From Streptomyces sp. NBC_00273 (GTDB lineage Bacteria; Actinomycetota; Actinomycetes; Streptomycetales; Streptomycetaceae), in contig NZ_CP108067.1 of NCBI RefSeq assembly GCF_036178145.1, positions 1,054,001 through 1,118,000 on the forward strand: a stretch of 64,000 nucleotides of DNA, read 5' to 3'. How positions within the stretch are numbered: position 1 is the stretch's first letter; every line of letters starts with the position of its first letter. Below, piece after piece: positions 39,898-48,113 of this stretch. The position numbers and the translations under genes were made by a program. Below the pieces are notes generated by a model that worked only from the letters and a program-made list of their open reading frames with translations, was not told the origin of the DNA and made no database searches.

Positions 39898-41123
39898 GCG
39901 CCTACGCCTCCCTGGCCCCGCTGCGGAAGGCCGCCGCCCGGATCGACGGCCGGACCCCCGCCCACCGCGACCGGGCGATCGACGGGCTGCGCGCCCTGGC
40001 GCTGCTGGCCGTACCCACCGGCCACTGGCTCCTCGGCGGCTTCACCCTCGACCCCGACGGCGGCCTGCACAACGCCAGCCCGCTGTCCGCGTTCGGCGGC
40101 CTGGCCCCGGCCAGTTGGGTGCTCCAGATGCTCGGCGTCTTCTTCCTCGTCGGCGGGTACGCCTCGGCGCTCTCCTTCGGGCGCCGCACCGGGTCGACGG
40201 GCGCCTGGCTGAAGGGCCGCGTCGTCCGGCTGGGGCGGCCGGTGCTCGGAGTGACCGCGGTGTGGGCGCTGGCCGCGCCCGTGCTGTACGCGGCCGGGGT
40301 GCCGGAGGCGTCGCTGCGGACCGGGGCGACGCTGGTGGTCCAACCGCTGTGGTTCGTCGGAGTGTACGTGGTGGTCACCGCGCTGACCCCGTACTGCGTG
40401 CGGGCGGCGCGGCGCCTCGGCGGCTGGGCGGCCGCCCCGCTGCTCGGCTCGGTCGCCGTGGTGGACTTCCTGCGCTACGGACCGCTCGCCGAGTCCGTAC
40501 CGTCGTGGCTCGCCCTGCTGAACGTCCTGCCCGGCTGGCTGTTCGCGTACCAACTGGGCGTCTCCTGGGGCGAGCGGCGGATCGGGCGGCGCGGGGCCTG
40601 GCTGCTGCTGGCCGGCGGGACGCTGCTGTTCGCCGCGCTGCTGGCGGTCTTCCACTATCCGGCCTCGATGGTGGGCGTGCCGGGTGCGGCGCGCACCAAC
40701 TCGCACCCGCCGTCGCTGCTGGTGCTGGCCCTGGCCTCGGCGCAGTCGGGCGCGGCGATCCTGCTGCGCGACCGGCTGGCGAAGCTGTTGGCGCGGCCCG
40801 CCCTGTGGGCACCGGTGGTCGTGATCAACCTGTCCGCGATGACGATCCTGTGCTGGCACCAGACGGCGATGCTGGCCGCGGCCGTGCCCGGTTCCTTCGT
40901 GGGTGAACTGGCCGGGCTCACGACGGCGCCGGACAGCCCGGGCTGGATCGCGGCGCGGCTGGCGTGGATGCCGGTGTTCGCGGCGCTGTTCGTTTCGATC
41001 GCCCGCTACGCGCGGCGGTTCGAGGTGCCGCCGCGGGAGGGACGCCGGTCGAGCGCGCTGCGCCGTACCGCGGCCGGGCTGCTGGCGGCGGGGTTCGCGG
41101 TGTTCGCGCTGGGCCTCGCCTGA
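39894..41123 (+). CDS. Membrane acyltransferase, OafA/YrhL-like
   Basis: 409 residues with about ten transmembrane helices. Acyltransferase-3 marks: RDRAIDGLRALALLAVPTGHW with the catalytic-type His in helix 1, MLGVFFLVGGYASALSFGRR and a downstream VRLGRPVLGVT. Such enzymes O-acylate cell-surface or secreted glycans and natural products using membrane-side acyl donors. The ATG overlaps the stop of the secreted hydrolase, so the pair may add and remove acyl groups on the same outside target; that link is inference from coupling. Transcription ends at a 17-bp-stem hairpin. Confidence 0.9.
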   Translation: MSAYASLAPLRKAAARIDGRTPAHRDRAIDGLRALALLAVPTGHWLLGGFTLDPDGGLHNASPLSAFGGLAPASWVLQMLGVFFLVGGYASALSFGRRTGSTGAWLKGRVVRLGRPVLGVTAVWALAAPVLYAAGVPEASLRTGATLVVQPLWFVGVYVVVTALTPYCVRAARRLGGWAAAPLLGSVAVVDFLRYGPLAESVPSWLALLNVLPGWLFAYQLGVSWGERRIGRRGAWLLLAGGTLLFAALLAVFHYPASMVGVPGAARTNSHPPSLLVLALASAQSGAAILLRDRLAKLLARPALWAPVVVINLSAMTILCWHQTAMLAAAVPGSFVGELAGLTTAPDSPGWIAARLAWMPVFAALFVSIARYARRFEVPPREGRRSSALRRTAAGLLAAGFAVFALGLA

Positions 41124-41150
41124 GTGGGTCCCGATGGATCCCGGATACGG

Positions 41151-41186
41151 CGAGAGCGCCGCTCCCCCCGGGGAGCGGCGCTCTCG
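41151..41186. terminator. Bidirectional hairpin terminator, 17-bp perfect stem
   Basis: Arms 41151-41167 and 41170-41186 are perfect inverse complements separated by two bases. It lies between the converging acyltransferase (ends 41123) and DUF350 (ends 41207) genes. Confidence 0.88.
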
Positions 41187-41206
41187 TCACGTACGGGCGC
41201 TCCGCG

Positions 41207-41629
41207 TCAGGCGATCGAGGCGGCGACGATCGCGGCCACGGCAAGGTTGCAGGCGGCCGAGACCCAGACCGCCGGGTGGGGCTCCGGGTCGACGACGATG
41301 GCGCCCAGCTTGCCGGGGGTCACCAGGTCGAGCACGAGGAAGGCCACCGCCATCAGGATCAGGCCGAGCACGCCGAAGGCCGCGGTGGACAGCAAGCCCT
41401 TGCCGAAGTCCGCGTACGTCGTCCAGATCGAGGTGAAGACGATGCCGCCGATGCCGAGGAGCGCGGAGCTGAGGAAGAGGGCCGCATTGCGGTTGCGCTC
41501 CTCCCAGATCTGCTTGGGGAGCTTCCCGGGCGTCAGCACGTCCACGAGGACGATGCCGAGGATCAGCAGCACCAGGCCGAGGGCGCCGTAGGCGCTGGTG
41601 CGGCCAAGTCCGTTGATGATGTCGCTCAT
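41207..41629 (-). CDS. DUF350 membrane protein
   Basis: 140 residues with four transmembrane helices arranged as two similar halves: GALGLVLLILGIVLVDVLTPGKL and VLGLILMAVAFLVLDLVTPGKLG, each ending in D-x-x-TPGKL. This internal duplication is characteristic of DUF350 proteins. Function unknown; some relatives sit next to polyamine- or membrane-related genes. Divergent from the GNAT/ATP-grasp gene with 95 bp between. Confidence 0.88.
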   Translation of the reverse strand: MSDIINGLGRTSAYGALGLVLLILGIVLVDVLTPGKLPKQIWEERNRNAALFLSSALLGIGGIVFTSIWTTYADFGKGLLSTAAFGVLGLILMAVAFLVLDLVTPGKLGAIVVDPEPHPAVWVSAACNLAVAAIVAASIA

Positions 41630-41724
41630 TGAGAAGCCTGTCTCCGCGTGAATGGGAAAGTATGTGCCGTGGAGAGGCCGAATCTATCGCACGGCCTTGG
41701 CGCGGACCATGGGGAGGTCAGCAA

Positions 41725-43503
41725 ATGGTAAAGGTCAGGGCCGCGCGGCCCGCCGAGGCGGAGGACCTGACCGGGCTGGTGATGCGGTCCAAGGCGCACT
41801 GGGGGTACGACGCCGCCTTCCTGGCCGCGTGCGCGCCGGAACTTCGGATCCGGCCCGACGACGTGACGGCCCGCCGTGTCGTCGTGGCCGAAAACGGGCG
41901 GGGGGAGCTGCTCGGGATCGCCTCGTTGGAAGGGACTCCCCCGCGGGCGGCGCTCGGACTGCTCTTCGTGGAGCCGTCCGCCATCGGGCGGGGCGTGGGC
42001 CGGCTGCTGTACCGGGACGCGCTGCGGCGGGCCGTGGACCTGGGGGTGCGCCGGCTGGTGATCGACTCCGATCCGCACGCGGCCGGGTTCTACCGGGCGA
42101 TGGGGGCGGTCGCGGTGGCCGATGCCGCACCGGGCGCGGGATCCGGCGGTCCGGCCCTGGTCCGGTTCGAGGCGGCTCCCGTCCCGCTCGCCGATTGGGC
42201 GCGGGCCTGGACCGGTGGCGGGCGGGCCGTGCACCTGGGCAATGTCGGCGAGTTCAACGCACAGTTCGCCGACGCCACCTTGGACCCCGAGCAGCGGCCC
42301 GCACACCACTACGCGTGCCTCGCCGCCTTCTACAGTCCCTACCCGGCCGCGCTGGTGCTGCCGCGGCCGGTGCCGCGGGGCTGGACCGAGCTGGTCTGCC
42401 GCCAACTGGGCTGGACCGGGGTCGAGGTGTACGACGGCCTGCTGGACGCGGATCCCGGCCTCGCCGATGCCGTACGGGCCCGGCCGGCGCTGGCCGGGCT
42501 GCTCACCGGGGCCGGGCTGCCCCTCGTACCGTGGGGGCGCACCCGGCCGTTCGGGCGGCTGGCGGGGCGGCCGTGGCGGCCCGGGGAGCTGCGCTACGAG
42601 TCCAAGTCCGCGGCGCACGCCCTCTTCGGGCGGATCCTGGCGGACGGCGGGCATCCGGGGATCGTGCTCCCCCGGCAGTGGCGGGCCGACGGGCGGTGGG
42701 CGGCGGCCCGGATGCTGGCGGCCAGGACCAAGGCCGGCGAGAGCACCGTTCTGAAATCGGAGCACGGTGTCGGGGGTTCGGGCACCACGGTGGTCACACC
42801 CGAGCGGGTCCGCGCCGCGGGCGGGGCCCGGGCCGTGCTACGGCGGCTGCCGCGCGGGCCGTTGCTGGTGGAGGAGTACGTCGGCGGTCCGGCGTCCGGG
42901 GTCGACGGGGGGCCGCGGGACCTGACGTACGACGGCTTCGTCGACGACGCGGGCCGCGCGCACGAGGTGGGCGGGGCGGTGATGGACGTGGCGGACGGCT
43001 GCTACCGGGGTGCCACGGTGGGTCCCGGGGTGGTGCCCGCGTGGGCGGAGAAGGCGCTCACGGCCTTCGGTACGGCGGTGGGCCGGGCGCTGGCGGAGTC
43101 CGGTTACCGGGGCTGGTTCGACGTGGACTTCGTCGCCGACGGCGCGGGGCGGCTCGCGCCGACCGAGACGAACCTGCGGCTGACCGGGCCGTCCATCGCC
43201 TTCATGGTGGCGGCCCGGCTCGACGCGCTGCGGGGCGCGGGACACCTCGTACGGATCGCCGACCGGGTGGAGTTGGGCGCGCGGCTGCCCGAGGCCCTGC
43301 TGGACGAGTGGTGCGCAGACCTGGCCCGGGGCTGCGCGGAGCTCGGGGCGGTGTTCGTCCCCGCGATCCCGACCGCGGCCTTCGAACCGGCGCCCTGGCT
43401 GGGTGTGCTGGTGGCCGCGCACAGCAGGGAGGTGCTGGACGCGGCCGAGGCGCTGGTACGGGCCGAGGCCCTGGCGGTCGGGGCGATGTTCGGCCCGCCG
43501 TAG
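41725..43503 (+). CDS. GNAT acetyltransferase fused to an ATP-grasp ligase
   Basis: 592 residues from the ATG at 41725 (GGGGAGG box 41711-41717). Residues 1-150 are a GNAT domain: MRSKAHWGYDAAFLAACAPEL, FVEPSAIGRGVGRLLYRDAL (acetyl-CoA loop) and GFYRAMGA. Residues about 165-590 are an ATP-grasp-type ligase: nucleotide-binding K344 SEHGVGGSGT, hinge LLVEEYV (E383-E384), FDVDFV (466-470) and the metal-binding E481-T-N483 in PTETNLRL. ATP-grasp enzymes form amide or thioester bonds via acyl phosphates. No carrier or recognisable partner is attached. It converges with an adenylation-like protein. A peptide- or amino-acid-conjugating function is plausible but unproven. Confidence 0.85.
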   Translation: MVKVRAARPAEAEDLTGLVMRSKAHWGYDAAFLAACAPELRIRPDDVTARRVVVAENGRGELLGIASLEGTPPRAALGLLFVEPSAIGRGVGRLLYRDALRRAVDLGVRRLVIDSDPHAAGFYRAMGAVAVADAAPGAGSGGPALVRFEAAPVPLADWARAWTGGGRAVHLGNVGEFNAQFADATLDPEQRPAHHYACLAAFYSPYPAALVLPRPVPRGWTELVCRQLGWTGVEVYDGLLDADPGLADAVRARPALAGLLTGAGLPLVPWGRTRPFGRLAGRPWRPGELRYESKSAAHALFGRILADGGHPGIVLPRQWRADGRWAAARMLAARTKAGESTVLKSEHGVGGSGTTVVTPERVRAAGGARAVLRRLPRGPLLVEEYVGGPASGVDGGPRDLTYDGFVDDAGRAHEVGGAVMDVADGCYRGATVGPGVVPAWAEKALTAFGTAVGRALAESGYRGWFDVDFVADGAGRLAPTETNLRLTGPSIAFMVAARLDALRGAGHLVRIADRVELGARLPEALLDEWCADLARGCAELGAVFVPAIPTAAFEPAPWLGVLVAAHSREVLDAAEALVRAEALAVGAMFGPP

Positions 43504-43522
43504 CCGGGGCGAGCGCGCGCGA

Positions 43523-43550
43523 CCGACCGACCGCGCGGCCGACCGGTCGG
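43523..43550. terminator. Possible hairpin between convergent genes
   Basis: CCGACCG (43523-43529) and CGGTCGG (43544-43550) form a 7-bp stem around a 14-nt loop within a repetitive GACC-rich stretch. It sits between the ATP-grasp fusion (ends 43503) and the adenylation-like gene (ends 43580). Modest stem, so weakly supported. Confidence 0.4.
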
Positions 43551-43579
43551 CTGGTGAGTGGTCCGGCCCTGTGTTCAGG

Positions 43580-45691
43580 TCAGCGATCGGGCCAGTCGTC
43601 GGTGGGGTCGTGGAAGTCGAAGGGGTCGGCCGGTTTGCTGACGACGTAGGCCGCGACGACGACGCCCGCGATCATCAGCGGGATGTTGAAGGCGTAGACG
43701 AGCGCGGCCTGGCGCGACCAGTCCTGTTTGGCGGCCAGCCGGTAGAAGTTGTCCTGCGGCCACCAGGACAACAGCAGGTAGGACACCGCCAGATGGGCGG
43801 CCACGGTGAGCGAAGGGCCACGGCGTTGGCGCAGCATCCGGGCGCGGCCGCCGAACAGGAACACCACCCCGATGCCGAAGGCGACGCACTCGAACAGGTA
43901 CAGCACGAAGAACAGGAACGCCCAGGGCTGCGGCACCCCGGTGAGGTCGGTCGATCCGGGCCAGAGGAAGTTCGTCAGGATCAGGGCGACGAAGCCCAGT
44001 CCGACTCCCCCGCAGCCGGCCGCGCAGCCCGCCGGGGTTTCGCTCTTGCCCGCGGCGCCCCCGTACTTGCTGGACTTGCTACCGGCACGCTGCACCGCCG
44101 CGGGCAGGATGGGCAGCGGCAGGGCGTCCCGGTCCTCCTGGCCCGCCGTGGTGCGGGGCAGGGTGCGCAGCCGGATCACGGTGCGCGGGGACTCCTCCCG
44201 GAGCACCTTGCCCGCCAGGTGGTCGCGCAGCTCCTCGATGTCCGGCAGCGGGGCCCTGGCGGGCCCGGCCGGCCCGCCGGGTGGCGGGGCCACGTACGCG
44301 ACGAGCCGCCGCGGGCCGCGGGAGCCGTCGACCCCCTTCAGGATGACCGCGCCGATGCCCTCGTGGCTGCGGATGGCGGATTCGACGGGGTACGGGTCGA
44401 GCAGGCGGCCACCGGGCAGGGTGATCCGGTCCCGGATCCGGCCGCCGTACTGCAGCAGCCCGTCCTCGCGGAGCAGGCCGAGGTCGCCGGTCGGTACCGC
44501 GTCGGCCCCGCCCGGCGGGACGAGGCGGATCTCCCCGCCGTGCACCTCGGCCCGGAAGCCGGGGAACGCGGTGCCGAGCAGGGAGATCTGTTCCGGGTCG
44601 TCCAACGGGTGCGGCAGCTGCGGCAGTTCGAACCAGGTGCCGATGCCGGCGCACTCGGCGGGGCCGTAGACGTTGAGCACGCGCGCGCCGGGGCGCAACC
44701 GGATCTGCAGGGTCGCCTGCTCGTCGAGGTAGAGCCGGTCGCCCGAGACGACGAGCAGCCGCAGGGTCCGGCAGGCCGGGTCGGCGCCGAGGTGGGCGGC
44801 CGGGGTGAGGGTTCCCTGTTCCGCTCCCTCGATCAGCAGTCGGGCGGCGCCGGCCGGGTCCGTGTGCAGCACGGTGACGCGGTCGGTCCCGACGGCCGCG
44901 CGGATGCCCTCGGGCTGCCAGGCGGAGCGCGGAGAGAGCACGAGGGCGCCGCCCGAGCACAGGGCCCGGGTCCAGCCCGCGGCGAAGGCGGTGACGTCCG
45001 GTCCGACCGTGAACAGGTGCCGGTCCTGCGGGGTCGGCCGGGCCACCTCGGCCCAGGCCTCGTGGGCGGCGAGGAGCAGTCCGTGGCTCACGGGGACCGC
45101 GCGCTGCTCGGCCGACCCGGTGAACAGGACCGCGGCGGTGCGGCCGGGCGGCGGGGCGGCCACCCCGGGAAGCCGGTCGGCGGGCGGGTCCGTCGGTCGG
45201 TCGGCAGGCGCGTCCGCGTCCGCAGGCCGGTCCGCGGGCTGTTCGGTGCGCGGCCCGCCGATCGCCGCGGCCTCCGCGTCGAGCCGGATCACCCGGGGGC
45301 CGGCGCCGTTCTCGAGGGCTGCCTGCTGGGCGGCATCGGTGAGCAGGACGACGGGCTCGGCCGCCGAGAGTTGCCGGCGCCCGGAGCGCGGGCTCTCCAC
45401 GTCGATGACCGTGTAGGACCCGCCTGCCTTGAGGACGGCGAGGAGGGCGACGACCAGTTCGATCTGCCGGGCGGTGCCCACGGCGACGAGTGCGCCGGGC
45501 GTCAGGCCGGAGTCGAGCAGACGGTGCGCCAGCCGGTCGGCGCGCGCGTCCAGTTCCCCGTAGGTGAGGCCGTCCGGGCCGGCTATGAGCGCGCGGGCCC
45601 CGGGGGTGTCCCGGGCCCACTGCTCGAAGCGGTGCAGGACGGTGTCGGTGGTTCGTTTGCCGAAGCGTACGGACTCGGATCCCTGCGTCAT
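43580..45691 (-). CDS. Adenylate-forming (AMP-binding) enzyme fused to a four-helix membrane domain
   Basis: 703 residues. Residues 1-530 have an ANL-superfamily adenylation fold: A2-like VALLAVLKAGGSYTVID, A5 NVYGPAE (340-346), A7 TGDLG (401-405) and A8 GRIRDRITLPGGRLL. Two key motifs are degenerate: the A3 P-loop, normally SGTTGxPK, reads LFTGSAEQRAVP, and A10, normally PRTxxGKxxR, reads PRTTAGQEDRDAL, with Gln in place of the catalytic Lys. Residues about 558-685 form four transmembrane helices with a Cys-rich turn. A Pro-Ala-Asp repeat linker sits at 150-175. The protein may have lost adenylation or use another Lys. Lone gene on its strand. Confidence 0.82.
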   Translation of the reverse strand: MTQGSESVRFGKRTTDTVLHRFEQWARDTPGARALIAGPDGLTYGELDARADRLAHRLLDSGLTPGALVAVGTARQIELVVALLAVLKAGGSYTVIDVESPRSGRRQLSAAEPVVLLTDAAQQAALENGAGPRVIRLDAEAAAIGGPRTEQPADRPADADAPADRPTDPPADRLPGVAAPPPGRTAAVLFTGSAEQRAVPVSHGLLLAAHEAWAEVARPTPQDRHLFTVGPDVTAFAAGWTRALCSGGALVLSPRSAWQPEGIRAAVGTDRVTVLHTDPAGAARLLIEGAEQGTLTPAAHLGADPACRTLRLLVVSGDRLYLDEQATLQIRLRPGARVLNVYGPAECAGIGTWFELPQLPHPLDDPEQISLLGTAFPGFRAEVHGGEIRLVPPGGADAVPTGDLGLLREDGLLQYGGRIRDRITLPGGRLLDPYPVESAIRSHEGIGAVILKGVDGSRGPRRLVAYVAPPPGGPAGPARAPLPDIEELRDHLAGKVLREESPRTVIRLRTLPRTTAGQEDRDALPLPILPAAVQRAGSKSSKYGGAAGKSETPAGCAAGCGGVGLGFVALILTNFLWPGSTDLTGVPQPWAFLFFVLYLFECVAFGIGVVFLFGGRARMLRQRRGPSLTVAAHLAVSYLLLSWWPQDNFYRLAAKQDWSRQAALVYAFNIPLMIAGVVVAAYVVSKPADPFDFHDPTDDWPDR

Positions 45692-45793
45692 GGACCGATG
45701 ATGCCACCGGGCGCCGACATCGGACGGGGGTCGTCACAATCGTTCGCGCGAGCGGGAGTTGGCGCCCCGTGCGGGCGATCCCGGACCGAATGC

Positions 45794-45824
45794 TTGACCT
45801 GAAGTTTGGTTGAGGTCCTAGCGT
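45794..45824 (+). promoter_or_regulatory. MerR/SoxR-type promoter with 19-bp spacer
   Basis: -35 TTGACC (45794-45799) and -10 TAGCGT (45819-45824) are 19 bp apart, the over-long spacing that MerR-family activators correct by twisting DNA. Between them GACCTGAA-GTTTGG-TTGAGGTC (45796-45817) is a dyad matching at 7 of 8 arm positions, and CCTGAAGTTTGGTTGAGG matches the SoxR box CCTCAAGTTAACTTGAGG at 14 of 18 positions. The ABC gene ATG is at 45832, so the transcript is probably leaderless. Confidence 0.75.
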
Positions 45825-45831
45825 TCGGGCC

Positions 45832-47721
45832 ATGGACATGGAAGTCACCGCCTGGACGTCGCTGCACAGCGCGATCAACGCCCAGCAGGACCGTCGCCCG
45901 CTCTCCCGGGCCGGCCTGCGCCGCGTCGCCGCCTTCGCCCGCCCGCACCGCCGCGGGCTCACCCTCTTCCTCCTGCTGAGCGTGGTGACCGCGCTGCTCG
46001 CGGTGGCCACCCCCGTGCTCGCCAGCCGGGTCGTCACGGCCATCGTGGACGGCCGCGACAGCTCCGCGGTCACCCGGCTGGCCCTGCTCATCGCGCTGAT
46101 CGCGGTCGCGGAAGCCGGACTCGGGCTGCTGACCCGCAGACTGTCCGCCACCCTCGGCGAGGGGCTGATCCTGGATCTGCGGACGGCGGTCTTCGACCAC
46201 GTGCAGCGGATGCCGGTCGCCTTCTTCACCCGGACCCGGACGGGGGCCCTGGTCAGCCGCCTCAACAACGATGTGATCGGGGCCCAGCGGGCGTTCAGCA
46301 ACACCCTGTCGGGGGTCGTCGCCAATACCGTCACCCTGGTGCTGACCCTCACCGTGATGCTCAGCATCTCCTGGCAGATCACCCTGCTGGCACTGGTGCT
46401 GCTGCCGGTGTTCGTGCTGCCGGCCCGCCGCATGGGGGCGCGGATGGCGGCGATGCAGCGGGAGGCGTCCGCGCTGAACGCCGCGATGGGCACCCAGATG
46501 ACCGAACGGTTCTCCGCCCCCGGCGCGACGCTGGTCAAGCTCTTCGGGCGGCCCGCGGAGGAGTCCGCGGAGTTCGCGGCCCGGGCGGCGCGGGTGCGCG
46601 ACATCGGGATCCGTACGGCAATGGCCCAGTCGGCCTTCATCACGGCCCTCACCCTGGTGTCGGCGCTGGCCCTGGCGCTCGTCTACGGGCTCGGCGGGTT
46701 CTACGCCCTGCGCGGTTCCCTGGACGCCGGTTCCGTCGTCGCCCTCGCCCTCCTCCTGACCCGCTTGTACGCCCCGCTCACCGCACTCGCCGGCGCCCGC
46801 GTCGAGGTGATGAGCGCGATGGTGAGCTTCGAGCGGGTCTTCGAGATCCTCGACCTGAAGCCGCTCATCGCGCAGAAGCAGGACGCCCGTGGGGTGCCGC
46901 AGGGGCCGGTGGCCGTGGAGTTCGACCGGGTCTCCTTCGGCTACCCGGCCGCCGACAAGGTCTCGCTCGCCTCCCTGGAGGAGGTCGCCACCCTGGACGC
47001 CCGGGGCGGTACGCAGGTGCTGCACGAGGTGTCCTTCCGCGCCGAGCCGGGCCAGATGATCGCCCTGGTCGGCTCGTCCGGCGCCGGCAAGTCGACCATC
47101 GCGCAGCTGCTGCCGCGGCTGTACGACGCCGACGCGGGCGCGGTCCGGCTCGGCGGGATCGACGTACGGGACCTCACGGCCGACTCGATCCGCGAGACGC
47201 TCGGCATGGTCACCCAGGACGGGCACCTCTTCCACGAATCGGTGCGCGCCAACCTGCTGCTGGCCCGCCCGGAGGCCGCCGAGGAGGAGATCTGGGAGGC
47301 CCTGCGGCGCTCGCGGCTGGACGGGCTCGTCGCCTCGCTGCCGGACGGTTTGGACACGGTGGTCGGGGAACGCGGCTACCGGCTCTCGGGCGGGGAGCGG
47401 CAGCGGCTGACCATCGCGCGGCTGCTGCTGGCCCGGCAGCGGGTGGTGATCCTCGACGAGGCCACCGCGCACCTGGACTCCACCTCGGAGGCCGCGGTGC
47501 AGGAGGCCCTGGGCGAGGCCCTGGCGGGCCGGACGGCGGTGGTGATCGCGCACCGGCTGTCGACCGTACAGGCGGCGGACCTGATCCTGGTGGTCGAGGA
47601 CGGCCGGATCGTGGAACGGGGCACGCACACCGCGCTGCTGGCGGCGGGCGGGCGGTACGAGGAGCTGTACCGCACCCAGTTCGCCGTGTCGGGCGGCGAG
47701 GCACCGGTGCCGGGCGCATGA
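45832..47721 (+). CDS. ABC exporter, fused permease-ATPase (MDR type)
   Basis: 629 residues. Six transmembrane helices in the first 330 residues after an N-terminal amphipathic stretch; nucleotide-binding domain from about 365: Walker A GSSGAGKSTIAQLLPRLY, Q-loop MVTQDGHLF, signature LSGGERQRLTIARLLL, Walker B VVILDEATAHLD and switch IAHRLSTV. A half-transporter that works as a homo- or heterodimer to export hydrophobic compounds or drugs. It is driven by a MerR/SoxR-type promoter and followed after 7 bp by a VOC gene, an arrangement of export plus inactivation often used against redox-cycling or toxic metabolites. Confidence 0.93.
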   Translation: MDMEVTAWTSLHSAINAQQDRRPLSRAGLRRVAAFARPHRRGLTLFLLLSVVTALLAVATPVLASRVVTAIVDGRDSSAVTRLALLIALIAVAEAGLGLLTRRLSATLGEGLILDLRTAVFDHVQRMPVAFFTRTRTGALVSRLNNDVIGAQRAFSNTLSGVVANTVTLVLTLTVMLSISWQITLLALVLLPVFVLPARRMGARMAAMQREASALNAAMGTQMTERFSAPGATLVKLFGRPAEESAEFAARAARVRDIGIRTAMAQSAFITALTLVSALALALVYGLGGFYALRGSLDAGSVVALALLLTRLYAPLTALAGARVEVMSAMVSFERVFEILDLKPLIAQKQDARGVPQGPVAVEFDRVSFGYPAADKVSLASLEEVATLDARGGTQVLHEVSFRAEPGQMIALVGSSGAGKSTIAQLLPRLYDADAGAVRLGGIDVRDLTADSIRETLGMVTQDGHLFHESVRANLLLARPEAAEEEIWEALRRSRLDGLVASLPDGLDTVVGERGYRLSGGERQRLTIARLLLARQRVVILDEATAHLDSTSEAAVQEALGEALAGRTAVVIAHRLSTVQAADLILVVEDGRIVERGTHTALLAAGGRYEELYRTQFAVSGGEAPVPGA

Positions 47722-47728
47722 TCTTGTG

Positions 47729-48112
47729 ATGGACATCAAACTGGAACTCGTCGCCGTCCCCGTCACCGACGTGGACCGGGCCAAGGCCTTCTACGAGAAG
47801 CTCGGCTTCAACGCCGACCAGGACGTCACCGTCAGCGAGGACATCCGCTTCGTGCAGCTGACCCCGCCGGGCTCGGCCTGCTCGATCGCGATCGGCAAGG
47901 GACTGACCCGGATGACCCCGGGGTCGCTGGACAACATGCAGGTCGTCGTCACCGACATCGAGGAGGCGTACGAGGACCTGCGCGGCCGGGGCGTGGAGGT
48001 GACGGAGATCCAGGACCTGCCGTGGGGCTCCTTCGTCTACTTCTCCGACCCCGACGGCAACGGCTGGGCGGTCCAGCAGACCACCCCCCGCACGTCGGCG
48101 GGCACGCCCTAG
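47729..48112 (+). CDS. VOC superfamily protein (glyoxalase/bleomycin-resistance fold)
   Basis: 127 residues. Typical VOC repeat layout: LVAVPVTDVDRAKAFYEKLGF at the start, then VVVTDIEEAYEDLRGRGVEV and a final WGSFVYFSDPDGNGW with the metal/substrate-facing residues. VOC proteins act as metal-dependent glyoxalases, dioxygenases or drug-binding proteins. It is co-transcribed with the ABC exporter (7 bp spacing) and its TAG stop is immediately abutted by an IS481-family insertion, which probably cuts off anything transcribed downstream. Confidence 0.88.
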   Translation: MDIKLELVAVPVTDVDRAKAFYEKLGFNADQDVTVSEDIRFVQLTPPGSACSIAIGKGLTRMTPGSLDNMQVVVTDIEEAYEDLRGRGVEVTEIQDLPWGSFVYFSDPDGNGWAVQQTTPRTSAGTP

Positions 48113-48113
48113 T

